From assembly GCA_009377645.1 (NCBI GenBank), contig WHTQ01000006.1:1-64000 (forward strand): a DNA stretch of 64,000 nt. Reading direction: 5' to 3'. Below are positions 45,542 through 54,260 of this stretch, in pieces; position 1 is the stretch's first letter; each line of letters opens with the position of its first letter. Under the pieces are notes generated by a model. The model was not told where the DNA came from and did no database searches. It worked only from the letters and a program-made list of their open reading frames with translations. A program made the translations under genes and the position numbers. This DNA is from Micromonosporaceae bacterium (GTDB lineage: Bacteria > Actinomycetota > Actinomycetes > Mycobacteriales > Micromonosporaceae).

Positions 45542-46183
45542 GTGAACACGCGACCAGCCGAGACCTGGGCGACCCAGACGCCGCAGGGCGCCGCCGAGGT
45601 GGAGCTGACCCGTCCGGCCGGTGCACCGGGAGGGCTGCTGGCGCTCGGCCACGGGGCCGGCGGCCACATCGACACACCGGACCTGCGGGCGGTACGGGCG
45701 GCGGCGCTGGACGCCGGGCTGGCGGTGGCCCGGATCACCCAGCCGTACCGGGTGGCCGGCCGCCGGTCCACGCCGCCGGCTCCCCGGCTGGACCAGGCGT
45801 GGACCGCGGTTCTGGCCGCCCTGCGGGCCGATCCGGACCTGGCGGCGGTCCCGCTGATCGCGGGCGGGCGCTCGAGCGGTGCCCGGGTGGCCTGCCGGAC
45901 CGCGGTCGCCACCGGGGCGGCCGCCGTGGTGGCGCTCGCGTTCCCGGTGCACCCGCCGGGCCGCCCGGAGCGCTCCCGGCTGGACGAGCTGGACGGAGCG
46001 GTGCCGACCCTGGTGGTCAACGGGGACCGGGACCCGTTCGGGGTGCCGCCGCAGCGTCCAGGGGTGACCGTGGTGATCCGCCCGGGCGAGCGGCACGACC
46101 TGAAGCGGGACCCGGGCGCGGTCGCGGACGCGGTGCTCGACTTCCTGCGGGAGCACCGCTGGGTGGCGGCTCAGGCGAGGTAG
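45542..46183 (+). CDS. Alpha/beta hydrolase (KANL3/Tex30-type)
   Basis: The 213-residue protein has LLALGHGAGGHIDTPDL (oxyanion region), the nucleophile elbow AGGRSSGARVACR and the Asp/His pair in VNGDRDPFG and GERHDLKRD. The nucleophile is in GRSSG. The substrate is unknown. The GTG is 7 bases after TAGCGT, again suggesting leaderless transcription from within the end of the regulator gene. Its last 13 bases overlap the convergent permease gene. Confidence 0.85.
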   Translation: MNTRPAETWATQTPQGAAEVELTRPAGAPGGLLALGHGAGGHIDTPDLRAVRAAALDAGLAVARITQPYRVAGRRSTPPAPRLDQAWTAVLAALRADPDLAAVPLIAGGRSSGARVACRTAVATGAAAVVALAFPVHPPGRPERSRLDELDGAVPTLVVNGDRDPFGVPPQRPGVTVVIRPGERHDLKRDPGAVADAVLDFLREHRWVAAQAR

Positions 46184-47460
46184 CGCAGCCACAGGTAGGG
46201 CATCGCGATCGCGATCGTGATCACGGTGACCACCAGGCCGTACCGGGTGAACTCCCAGAACGAGATCCGCCGCCCGGCCCGCTCCGCGATCCCGAGCACC
46301 ACCACGTTGGCCGACGCGCCGACCGCGGTGGCGTTGCCGCCGAGGTCCGCACCGAGCGCCAGCGACCACCACAGCACCTGGCCCCGGTCGGTCCCGTCGG
46401 CGGCGACCAGCTCCGCGACCACCGGGCTCGCGGTCGCCACGTACGGGATGTTGTCCACGATCGCGGACAGGAACGCGGACGCCCACAACAGCACGAACGT
46501 GGCCAGCCCGAGCCGGCCCTCCACCGCCTCGGCGGCCTGCTCGGCGACGTTCGCGATCACGCCGGTGTTGACCAGCCCGCCGACCATCACGAACAGGCCG
46601 GCGAAGAACGCCAGTGTCGGCCACTCCACGTCCTTGGCCACGCTCTCGGCGTTCAGGCGAGACAGCCCGAGCAGGGTCAGCCCGCCCACCACCGCGATCA
46701 CCGACGGCTCCAGGTCGAGGAAGGTGTGCAGCACGAACGCGATCAGCACCGCGCTGAGCACCACCCCGCTGATCGCCAGCAGCCGGACGTCGTGGATAGC
46801 GTCCCGCTCCCGCAGCTGCATGACCTCGGCCGCCCGCTCCGGGTCGTACCGGAACGCCTTCCGGAACAGCACCCGGCACAGCCCGATGAACACGACCAGC
46901 AGGACCACCACCAGCGGGGCGAGGTGGATCAGGAAGTCGTTGAACGACAGGCCGGCCCGGCTGGCGATGATGATGTTCGGCGGGTCGCCGACCAGGGTGG
47001 CGGTCCCGCCGATGTTGGAGGCGAGCACCTCGGCGATCAGGAACGGCGCCACCGGCACGTTCAGCCGTTCACACACCAGGAACGTCACCGGGGCGATCAA
47101 CAGCACGGTGGTGACGTTGTCCAGCGCCGCCGAGGCGACCGCGGTCACCAGCACCAGCAGCACCATCACCGGGAACGGGCGGCCGCGGGCGCGCTTGGCC
47201 GCCCAGATCGCCACATACTCGAAGACCCCGGTCCGCCGGAGCACGGCGACGATCAGCATCATCCCGAGCAGCAGGAAGATGACGTGCCAGTCGATCCCCG
47301 CCTCCTCCGAGAAGAAGGCGTGCTCGGCGTCGGTGGCCCCGATCACCAGCATGACCACGGCGCCACCCAGCGCCGCCGCCACCCGGTGCACCCGCTCGGT
47401 GGCGATCAACGCGTACGCGGCCGCGAAGATGACGACCGCAGCCCAGGCCTGGGCTGTCAC
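46171..47460 (-). CDS. ArsB/NhaD-type (SLC13-like) permease
   Basis: The 429-residue protein has about eleven membrane helices. The ion-transporter family signatures are ASAALDNVTTVLLIAPVT and the related second-half AIVDNIPYVATASPVV, plus SNIGGTATLVGDPPNIIIA. These are the two DN-containing re-entrant repeats of ArsB/NhaD/CitMHS-type carriers. The substrate (arsenite, Na+/H+ or dicarboxylate) cannot be chosen. The start GTG overlaps the CBS gene stop by four bases, implying coupled expression. Confidence 0.87.
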   Translation of the reverse strand: MTAQAWAAVVIFAAAYALIATERVHRVAAALGGAVVMLVIGATDAEHAFFSEEAGIDWHVIFLLLGMMLIVAVLRRTGVFEYVAIWAAKRARGRPFPVMVLLVLVTAVASAALDNVTTVLLIAPVTFLVCERLNVPVAPFLIAEVLASNIGGTATLVGDPPNIIIASRAGLSFNDFLIHLAPLVVVLLVVFIGLCRVLFRKAFRYDPERAAEVMQLRERDAIHDVRLLAISGVVLSAVLIAFVLHTFLDLEPSVIAVVGGLTLLGLSRLNAESVAKDVEWPTLAFFAGLFVMVGGLVNTGVIANVAEQAAEAVEGRLGLATFVLLWASAFLSAIVDNIPYVATASPVVAELVAADGTDRGQVLWWSLALGADLGGNATAVGASANVVVLGIAERAGRRISFWEFTRYGLVVTVITIAIAMPYLWLRYLA

Positions 47461-47903
47461 CGGCCCAGCACCCGGTCCAGCAGCGTGTGCAGGGTGATCG
47501 CGCCGATCATGACCCCGTCCCGGTCGACCACGGCGACCACCGGGCTGCGGGTGCGGGCCATCAGCGCCGCGATCTCGAGCACCGTGTCGTCCTCGTTGAC
47601 GGCCGGCAGCTCACCCTTCTGCTCCGACAGGCAGTCGGACAGCGTCCGGCCGGCCAGCTTGCGGAGGAACACGTCCGCGTGCGCCTCGTCGATCACCCGG
47701 GCTAGGGCCGGGTCGTCCTGGCTGTAGCGCGGCAACCCCAGCCGCAGCACCTGGGTGGCCGGCAGCACGACGATCGGACGGCCGCGCTCGTCGACGACCA
47801 CCAGGCCGTTGAGGCGATCGGTCGCCAGCCGCCGGGCCGCCTCCAGGGCGGGCGTGTCCATGGTCGCGCTCGGAAACGCCTCGGCGAGATCCCGGGCCTG
47901 CAT
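47457..47903 (-). CDS. Tandem CBS-domain protein
   Basis: The 148-residue protein consists of two CBS motifs (ATDRLNGLVVVDERGRPI and ARTRSPVVAVVDRDGVMIGAITL), a unit that binds adenine nucleotides. It precedes and overlaps the permease gene, so it probably regulates that transporter as a separate subunit (inference from coupling). The ATG follows a purine-poor leader; no strong ribosome site is seen. Confidence 0.88.
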   Translation of the reverse strand: MQARDLAEAFPSATMDTPALEAARRLATDRLNGLVVVDERGRPIVVLPATQVLRLGLPRYSQDDPALARVIDEAHADVFLRKLAGRTLSDCLSEQKGELPAVNEDDTVLEIAALMARTRSPVVAVVDRDGVMIGAITLHTLLDRVLGR

Positions 47904-48075
47904 ACCGGCTGCACCAATCCCTTCTCGTCGGGGAGGATGGGTTCACGAGATTGTATCCAGCCGACCAGCGACCGGCGGTGGGCGCATCCGCGCTGGCCGG
48001 GCCGCCGACCGGCCGGCGCTGCACCGGACAGGACCCAGTACAGTGATCGGGTCCAGGGCTGATCCGGAGTGGAAG

Positions 48076-49785
48076 GTGGCCAGCTCTTCGATGTCCAGCC
48101 AGCCCGGGGGAGCCGCGGCGACCGGGGCCGAGCCGGCGCCGGTCAGCTTCGCCGAGCTCGGGCTGCGCCCGGAGCTGCTGCTGGCGCTGTCCAGCCTGGG
48201 CTACGAGGAGCCCACCCCGATCCAGCGCGAGGCGATCCCGCCGCTGCTGGCCGGGCGGGACCTGCGCGGCCAGGCGGCGACCGGGACCGGCAAGACCGCG
48301 GCGTTCGCGCTGCCGGCGCTGCAGCGGCTGCCCGAGGCCGCCGAGCGCGGTCCGGAGCCGTCGATCCTGGTGCTCGTACCCACCCGGGAGCTGGCTGTGC
48401 AGGTCTCCCAGGCGTTCCACCGGTACGGCCGGGACCTCGGCGTGCGGGTGCTTCCGATCTACGGTGGACAGCCGATCGGAGCGCAGCTGCGGGCGCTGCA
48501 GCGCGGCGTCGACGTGGCGGTCGCCACACCCGGTCGGGCGCGGGACCACCTCGGGCGCGGCACGCTGCGGCTGGACGGGGTACGGACGGTGGTGCTGGAC
48601 GAGGCCGACGAGATGCTGGACATGGGGTTCGCCGAGGACCTCGAGGCGATCCTCGACCGGACCCCGGCGCAGCGGCAGACCGTGCTGTTCTCCGCGACCA
48701 TGCCCGCCCGGATCGACGGGATCGCCCGCCGCCACCTGCGGGACCCGATCCGGATCGAGATGGGCCACGCGGCGGTGGCCAGTGGCGAGCCGCCGCGGGT
48801 GCGGCAGACCGCGTACGTGGTCGCCCGGGCGCACAAGCCCGCCGCGCTCGGGCGGGTGCTGGACGTGGCGGCGCCGGCGGCCGCGATCGTGTTCTGCCGC
48901 ACCCGGGAGGAGGTCGACCAGCTCACCGAGACCCTGAACGGGCGCGGCTACCGGGCCGAGGCGCTGCACGGGGGGATGGGCCAGGAGCAGCGCGACCGGG
49001 TGATGGGGCGGCTGCGGGGCGGGACCGCCGAGCTGCTGATCGCCACCGACCTGGCCGCCCGCGGCCTGGATGTCGAGCAGCTCACCCACGTCGTCAACTA
49101 CCACGTCCCGTCCGACCCGGGGGCGTACGTGCACCGGATCGGTCGGGTGGGCCGGGCCGGCCGGACCGGCGAGGCGATCACCCTGGCCGAGCCGCGGGAG
49201 CACCGGATGCTCAAGGCGATCGAGCGGGTGACCCGGCAACGGATCGCGGTGGAGAGCGTGCCGACCGTGGCCGACCTGCGAGCGCGGCGGCTGGAGCTGA
49301 CCCGGGCGGCGCTGCAGGAGAGCCTGCTCGCCGACGACCTGGAGCATTTCCGGGTGGTGGTCGAGTCGCTCGCCGGCGAGTTCGACATCATGGACGTCGC
49401 GCTGGCGGCGGTGAAGCTGGCTCACGAGTCCAGCGGTGGCGACGCGAGCGAGACCGACGATGCGGAGATCCCGGCGGTCGCCGCCCCGCCCCCGCCTCCG
49501 CCGCCGTCCGGGCGGACCCGACCGTCGGGCCGCCGCCGGCCGCCCACCGGTGAGCCGGTGGCGCGGCTGTTCCTCGGGCTCGGGCGGCGCGCCGGGATCC
49601 GGCCGCAGGACGTGGTCGGGGCGATCGCCGGCGAGACTCGGCTGACCGGCCGGGACATCGGGGCGATCGAGATCGCCGACCGGTTCTCGCTGGTGGAGGT
49701 GCCGGAGTCGGCCGCCGAGGAGGTCATCGCCGCGCTGCGACGCAGCACCATCAAGGGCCGGAGGCCGACCGCCCGCCGCGGTTGA
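48076..49785 (+). CDS. DEAD-box RNA helicase with DbpA-type RNA-binding domain
   Basis: The 569-residue protein carries all helicase motifs: Q motif (YEEPTPIQREAI), motif I ATGTGKTAAF, Ia PTRELA, II VLDEADEML, III SAT, IV-VI including ATDLAARGLDV and HRIGRVGRAGRTG. The C-terminal 75 residues (FLGLGRRAGIRPQDVVGAI ... IEIADRFSLVEVPE) are a DbpA/CsdA-like RNA-binding fold after a Pro-rich linker. It likely remodels rRNA or mRNA in ribosome assembly or cold. GTG 48076 has GGAG upstream; ATG 48091 is an alternative. Confidence 0.92.
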   Translation: MASSSMSSQPGGAAATGAEPAPVSFAELGLRPELLLALSSLGYEEPTPIQREAIPPLLAGRDLRGQAATGTGKTAAFALPALQRLPEAAERGPEPSILVLVPTRELAVQVSQAFHRYGRDLGVRVLPIYGGQPIGAQLRALQRGVDVAVATPGRARDHLGRGTLRLDGVRTVVLDEADEMLDMGFAEDLEAILDRTPAQRQTVLFSATMPARIDGIARRHLRDPIRIEMGHAAVASGEPPRVRQTAYVVARAHKPAALGRVLDVAAPAAAIVFCRTREEVDQLTETLNGRGYRAEALHGGMGQEQRDRVMGRLRGGTAELLIATDLAARGLDVEQLTHVVNYHVPSDPGAYVHRIGRVGRAGRTGEAITLAEPREHRMLKAIERVTRQRIAVESVPTVADLRARRLELTRAALQESLLADDLEHFRVVVESLAGEFDIMDVALAAVKLAHESSGGDASETDDAEIPAVAAPPPPPPPSGRTRPSGRRRPPTGEPVARLFLGLGRRAGIRPQDVVGAIAGETRLTGRDIGAIEIADRFSLVEVPESAAEEVIAALRRSTIKGRRPTARRG

Positions 49786-49927
49786 CACCGGTGGCCGCCG
49801 AGCCGGTCGTGAGCCGGCGCCGGAGCAGCCCAGCTGCGATCATGGGGTGGTGGGTGTCCGGGCCGAGCCGGTGGCGCCGACGTCTCGGGTGAGCGGCGCC
49901 GCGGCGGCGCCGGCGGAGGGAGACGTG

Positions 49928-50344
49928 ATGAAGTACATGATCATGCTGTACGCCTCGCAGCGAGACTACGACCTGATGACCGGGAAGCCCACCGACCAGC
50001 CGGCCTGGGCCCCCGAGGACGTCGCGGCGATGCACGAGTTCATGGGCGCCTGGAACCAGGAGCTGATCGACTCCGGGGAGTTCGTGGACGCCCGGGGACT
50101 GGCCGCTCCGGTGCACACCCGCCGGATCCGCGGGCTGGAGAACGGGGTCCCGGTGGTGACCGACGGCCCGTACCCGGAGACCCAGGAGGTCCTCGCCGGC
50201 TACACGATCGTCGAGTGCGAGAGCTTCGACCGGGCGACCGAGATCGCCGCGCGGATCACGAAGGCACCCGGCCCGGGAGACTCGACCGGGGACTACGTGG
50301 AGGTGCGGCCGATCATCGAGGGGATCGGCGACCTGGAGCCGTAG
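49928..50344 (+). CDS. DGPF/YCII-family protein
   Basis: The 138-residue protein has the YCII/DGPF fold with the marker TDGPYPETQEVLAGYTIVE. The ATG follows GGAGGGAGACGTG. DGPF proteins are typically encoded with ECF42-group sigma factors, and the next gene, 11 bases on, is exactly such a factor. They are thought to take part in stress-linked processes, but the biochemical role is not established. Confidence 0.9.
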   Translation: MKYMIMLYASQRDYDLMTGKPTDQPAWAPEDVAAMHEFMGAWNQELIDSGEFVDARGLAAPVHTRRIRGLENGVPVVTDGPYPETQEVLAGYTIVECESFDRATEIAARITKAPGPGDSTGDYVEVRPIIEGIGDLEP

Positions 50345-50355
50345 GGGCCACCACC

Positions 50356-51599
50356 GTGACCGCAGAAACCACCGAGGACCTGCTGCGCCGGCTGGCGCCG
50401 CAGGTCCTCGGCGCGGTGGTACGGCGGTACGGGCACTTCGACACCGCCGAGGACGCGGTGCAGGAGGCCCTGATCGCCGCCGCCGCGCAGTGGCCGCGCG
50501 ACGGCGTACCGGACCGCCCGCACGCCTGGCTGATCACGGTCGCCTCGCGCCGGCTCACCGATCTGCTGCCAGTGAGCAGGCGCGCCGGCGGCGGGAGGAC
50601 ACGGTGGCCCGGTGGACCCTGCCGGACCAGTGGCTGGCGCCCCCGGCGGACCGGTCGGCACCGGAGTCCGACGACACGCTGATCCTGCTGTTCATGTGCT
50701 GCCATCCCGCGCTGTCCCCGGCGTCGCAGATCGCACTCACCCTGCGGGCGGTCGGCGGCCTGACCACGGCGGAGGTCGGCCGGGCGTTCCTGGTCCCGGA
50801 GGCGACCATGACCCGGCGGATCAGCCGGGCCAAGCGGACCAGCGCGGACAGTGGGATCCCGTTCAGCCTGCCCCCGGAGCCGGAGCGCGCCGCGCGGCTC
50901 GGCGCGGTCCTGCACGTGCTCTACCTGATCTTCAACGAAGGCTACGCCAGCACCTCCGGCCCGAGCCTGCACCGCCAGGACCTGTCGGCCGAGGCGATCC
51001 GGCTGGCTCGGATCGTCCACCGGCTGCTGCCCGACGACGGGGAGGTGGCCGGGCTGCTGGCGCTGATGCTGCTCACCGACGCGCGCCGGCCGGCCCGGAC
51101 CGGACCGGACGGCGGGTTGGTCCCGATGGCCGAGCAGGACCGGAGCCGGTGGAACGCGGACTACATCGCCGAGGGCGTGGCGCTGGTCAGCACCGCCCTG
51201 CCGCGCGGGCGGACCGGCCCGTACCAGCTGCAGGCGGCGATCGCCGCGGTCCATGACGAGGCGCCGAGCGCCGAGCAGACCGACTGGCCGCAGATCATGG
51301 CGTTGTACGAGGTGTTGCTGCAGATCTCCGACAACCCGGTGGTGGCGTTGAACCACGCGGTCGCGGTGGCCATGGTCCAGGGAGCCGAGGCGGGGCTGGA
51401 GCTGCTCGCAGAGATCGAGACCGACGCGCGGATCGCCACCGATCACCGGCTGTCGGCGGTCCGGGCTCACCTGCTGGAGATGGCCGGCGACCGGCCGGCG
51501 GCCCGGGAGGCGTACCTGGCCGCGGCCCGCCGGACTACCAGCTTCCCGCAGCAGCGTTACCTGCACGCCCGGGCTGCCCGCCTCACCGATGACCAGTAG
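50356..51599 (+). pseudogene. ECF42-type sigma factor, frameshifted
   Basis: Two frames make up one protein. The first (50356 to about 50570) encodes the sigma-2 region: FDTAEDAVQEALIAAAAQWP ... WLITVASRRLTDLL. The second (from about 50571) resumes SEQARRRREDTVARW and continues through sigma-4 (LTTAEVGRAFLVPEATMTRR) and the long helical C-terminal domain typical of ECF42. Relative to an intact frame, one base is missing at 50569-50570 (CC where a CGC codon is expected). It sits behind the DGPF gene as usual. Either a recent mutation or a sequencing error. Confidence 0.82.
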
Positions 51600-51675
51600 G
51601 CTGATGCCGACGTCCGCCCAATAACCCTCGACTTCCACGTGAGCGGGGTGCATGAGCACCCCGGAAGGGGGCGCG

Positions 51676-51991
51676 ATGGCTGGCTCCGGCGAACGCATCG
51701 TCCGGGCGAACGGGGTGGACCTGTGCGTCGAGACGTTCGGTGATCCGAGCGACCAGGCGACCCTGCTCATCATGGGGCTGTCCGCCGCCATGGACTGGTG
51801 GGAGGACGAGTTCTGCGAGCGGCTCGCGGCCGGCGGGCGGTTCGTGATCCGGTACGACCACCGCGACACCGGCCGGTCGGTGCGCTACCCGCCCGGCGCG
51901 CCCGCTGCCGGGGGTGGGTCACCAGATCCCCCCGCGGGCGGTCTGGGACATCGTCATCCCGGCCGTGCTGAGTCAGACGTCGAGCGGCTAG
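51676..51991 (+). pseudogene. Alpha/beta hydrolase with internal deletion
   Basis: The first about 75 residues match the start of an alpha/beta hydrolase (RIVRANGVDLCVETFGDPSD, LLIMGLSAAMDWWEDEFCER, VIRYDHRDTGRSV). The frame then becomes nonsense. In another frame the tail LPGVGHQIPPRAVWDIVIPA, the usual C-terminal His region, appears before a TAG at 51989. About 180 central residues, including the nucleophile elbow, are gone and the ends are out of frame. GGAAGGGGG precedes the ATG. The tail overlaps the 3' end of the sulfotransferase. Confidence 0.75.
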
Positions 51992-53003
51992 TGCTAGTGG
52001 ACACACCGGTCGGCCCGCCCCGGGGCTGGCCCAGGTCGGCCAGCTCGGCGGAGCGCCGGAGCCGTTCGTAGGCGCGGACCAGGCGACGCTTCGGCGCGGC
52101 GAACCGGTGGCGGAAGGCGACCCGCTCGTAGCGCAGCCGCACCCACGCCGGCGGCGGCGGCGCACCGGACAGCCCGTACCCGTGCGACTCGAGCCGGTCA
52201 CCCAGCACCGCCTCGGACAGCGACGCCTGCCACGGCTGCAGCCGTCGCGGCCAGCTGCCCGCCCGGGCGACGGTCACCGGCTGGCGGACCAGCGGGTGGT
52301 GCCGCTTGCGCTTGGGCACCACCAGCGACGCCAGCTGGGCGGGCTCGGCCATCGCCGGATGGTACGCCTCGCCGAGGTAGCCGCACAGCTCCGCCAGCTC
52401 CCGTTCCGGATCGTCGACCAGCCGCTCGTAGTACAGCTCGTAGAACGACTCTGGCCCGAGCCGCCGGGCGGCGCGCCGCGCATGGTCCACCGCCTGTGCC
52501 CAGATTGAGACCGCCTGGTAGGTGCCGCCACGGTGCCACGGCATCCGGTCCAGCGAGGCCACGCAGTCCCGGCCATCGCGTACGATGTGGACGAACTGGG
52601 CAGTGGGGAACAGCCGCTCGACGATCTCCAGGTTGGTCACATAGGACGGCCGCTTGTCGCCCCAGCGTGGCTTGCCGAACCGCCGCGCGTACGCGCGGAA
52701 CACCGCGCCCAGCGCCGAGCCCAGGGTGGGCGGCGCCGCGACGATCTCCTCGGTCAGCTGGTCCGGGTCCAGGCCGAAGTCGCGGAACCTGGTCTGCGGG
52801 TCGGACACGATCCACCGGGCCAACCGGCGACGGTTGGCCGGGTCGTGCAGGTCGCCGAATCCGCGGCGGTGCTGGTAGGCGGGCAGCAGGAACCGGTTCT
52901 CCGGTGGGATCGCGATTCGGGGATGGGCGTGCAGCATGAGCTGCAGCAGGGTGGTGCCCGACCGGGGGCAGCCGAACACCACGATCGGTCGGTCGGCGGT
53001 CAC
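51954..53003 (-). CDS. Sulfotransferase-family protein
   Basis: The 349-residue protein has the PAPS 5'-phosphosulfate loop VFGCPRSGTTLLQLML at the very N-terminus and the 3'-phosphate-binding element FVHIVRDGRDCVASLDRMPW about residue 140. It would transfer sulfate from PAPS to an unknown acceptor. The GTG follows AAGGAG. The last residues (SRSTSDSARPG) are low complexity and run antisense into the deleted hydrolase, so the natural C-terminus may have been altered by that rearrangement. Confidence 0.85.
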   Translation of the reverse strand: MTADRPIVVFGCPRSGTTLLQLMLHAHPRIAIPPENRFLLPAYQHRRGFGDLHDPANRRRLARWIVSDPQTRFRDFGLDPDQLTEEIVAAPPTLGSALGAVFRAYARRFGKPRWGDKRPSYVTNLEIVERLFPTAQFVHIVRDGRDCVASLDRMPWHRGGTYQAVSIWAQAVDHARRAARRLGPESFYELYYERLVDDPERELAELCGYLGEAYHPAMAEPAQLASLVVPKRKRHHPLVRQPVTVARAGSWPRRLQPWQASLSEAVLGDRLESHGYGLSGAPPPPAWVRLRYERVAFRHRFAAPKRRLVRAYERLRRSAELADLGQPRGGPTGVSTSTSRSTSDSARPG

Positions 53004-53090
53004 GAGCGTCTCCTTCCCCCGGGAAGATCGGCGCGGTTTCCTCTGGTAAAGGTACCCCGGGACCCGGAACGCCGCGGCTACCCAGGCGAG

Positions 53091-53474
53091 TCAGTCGCGC
53101 CGCGGCTCGAACAGCTCGACCGGGTTACCGGACGGGTCGTCGAGCAGGATCTGCCGACCTCCCCGACCCGTGACGATCTCGCTCCGGAACTCGGCACCGG
53201 CGGCGCGGAGCGCCGCCACCTCGGCCGTGAGATCCTCGACCGGCAGCTGGATCCGGTTCCACCCACCCGGCGTCGGGCGGCTCCCGTCGGCCATGGGTTG
53301 GGATGCGCCGCCGGGACCGGTCGGTGTGTTCAGCATCAGCCGCAGCGCGCCCCGGGAGAGCACGGCGAAGCCGGTGCCTGCACGCATCTCGACGGCGAAC
53401 CCCAGCCGGTCGCTGTAGAAGGCGACCGCCGCCGCGAGGTCGTCGACGATGTAGCGCACGCCGACCGTATCCAT
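53091..53474 (-). CDS. VOC-family (glyoxalase-like) protein
   Basis: The 127-residue protein is a single vicinal-oxygen-chelate module: VRYIVDDLAAAVAFYSDRLG, then RIQLPVEDLTAEVAALRAAG and ILLDDPSGNPVELFEP. The Glu in VELFEP is a usual metal ligand. No substrate can be inferred. ATG 53474 follows GGGAGG at good spacing, in preference to the upstream in-frame start at 53492. Confidence 0.88.
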   Translation of the reverse strand: MDTVGVRYIVDDLAAAVAFYSDRLGFAVEMRAGTGFAVLSRGALRLMLNTPTGPGGASQPMADGSRPTPGGWNRIQLPVEDLTAEVAALRAAGAEFRSEIVTGRGGRQILLDDPSGNPVELFEPRRD

Positions 53475-53577
53475 GCTCAGACCTCCCACCACGGGTCAGG
53501 GGTGTCGAGACATCACAGCGTACCCCCGGTCGGGCTCCATCAGGTCGGTGCCAAGAGACAAGAACCGCGAGCCTGGT

Positions 53578-53609
53578 GGGCAGGGGTCGCGCAGTCGCGG
53601 CCCCTGCCC
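53578..53609 (-). terminator. Strong hairpin after a gene remnant
   Basis: A 14-bp stem with one G-U pair (53578-53591 against 53596-53609, arm GGGCAGGGGTCGCG) closes on the tetraloop CAGT. It starts about 10 bases beyond the stop of the minus-strand remnant ending at 53620 and is best read as that gene's surviving terminator. Confidence 0.65.
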
Positions 53610-53619
53610 CGTCGGGGTG

Positions 53620-53742
53620 CTAGCTGTCGGTTCCGCCGATCCGGGAGCTGGCGGCCGCCAGGATGATCGCGGCCCGGTCCCGTACCGTGATCAGCCCGGC
53701 GTCGCGGAACTCGTCCGCCACCGCGACGACATGCCGGACGGT
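53620..53742 (-). pseudogene. C-terminal fragment of an unidentified gene
   Basis: A minus-strand frame reads TVRHVVAVADEFRDAG, then LITVRDRAAIILAAASSR and ends IGGTDS at a TAG. It looks like the helical end of a real protein and is followed by a good terminator hairpin. Upstream the frame hits TAA at once and no start exists. I do not recognise the family. Confidence 0.45.
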
Positions 53743-53922
53743 CCCCGGTTACCAGGTGTACAACCGACGCGCCCGACGTAGCCGGGGCGGACGCAACAGG
53801 GCCAACCCGCCGCAAATGTGGGTGTGGTCTGCCGAGCCCGCACATGAGCCCGTTGATCCCAAATGGATGTTCGACGAACTCAACGTGCAGAACGCGCGGC
53901 GGGGTTCGCGCGATGGAGCGGT
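53743..53922. other. Non-coding or scrambled stretch before the recombinase remnant
   Basis: Local GC is lower than elsewhere (for example CCCAAATGGATGTTCG), codon patterns break and no ORF on either strand has a recognisable domain or ribosome site. Together with the fragments on both sides it looks like debris of an integrated element beside the tRNA gene. Confidence 0.45.
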
Positions 53923-54033
53923 GAGTCCACCATCAGCAAGCATGACAACGTCCTACGCCAAGCCGAAGACGCCGACCCCCACGACCCGTTCACCCAAAGG
54001 CTGCGGCAACGCTACAGCGATCTGGAAGACTGA
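53923..54033 (+). pseudogene. Tail of a probable serine recombinase
   Basis: A plus-strand frame reads ESTISKHDNVLRQAEDADPH, then DPFTQRLRQRYSDLED before a TGA. This pattern (VLRQAxDxDPxDPFTxxLRxxYxxLE) is what I recall from the coiled-coil C-terminal part of large serine recombinases in actinomycetes. Only about 37 residues remain, without catalytic or zinc domains. It lies about 40 bases from the tRNA gene, a usual integration target. Confidence 0.45.
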
Positions 54034-54070
54034 ACGGCAGATGATACTGACCACCCTGGGCGGGCTGGAC

Positions 54071-54148
54071 TGGTGCCCCCGGTGGGACTCGAACCCACAC
54101 TGTATGGATTTTGAAGCCATTGCCTGCTGCCAGTTGGGCTACGGGGGC
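54071..54148 (-). tRNA. Class I tRNA with CAA anticodon (Leu by anticodon), CCA encoded
   Basis: The minus strand folds as a tRNA: acceptor GCCCCCG/CGGGGGC with A73 and an encoded CCA, a D arm with a 3-bp stem, and anticodon stem ATGGC/TCCAT with a C-U mismatch at the loop end. The loop is TTCAAAA (CAA in positions 34-36), the variable loop only 5 bases (ACAGT), and the T arm GTGGG-TTCGAGT-CCCAC. The anticodon says Leu, but leucine tRNAs normally have a long variable arm; this one does not. Without CCA it spans 54074-54148 (75 bases). Confidence 0.85.
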
Positions 54149-54260
54149 CGGGCCGAGTCCAGCGTACCCATTAGTCTGGTTGCGATGGCGGCCAGGTGCG
54201 GCCGCCAGCGGCGGTCGCCCGGTCCGGCGAACCGGCGGTACCGGCGGGAGGAGTAAATCG

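Noticed and set aside
54071-54148. Selenocysteine tRNA (UCA read from TTCAAA)
   Set aside because: Acceptor is 7 bp, D stem short and variable arm only 5 bases; the anticodon in register after U33 is CAA.
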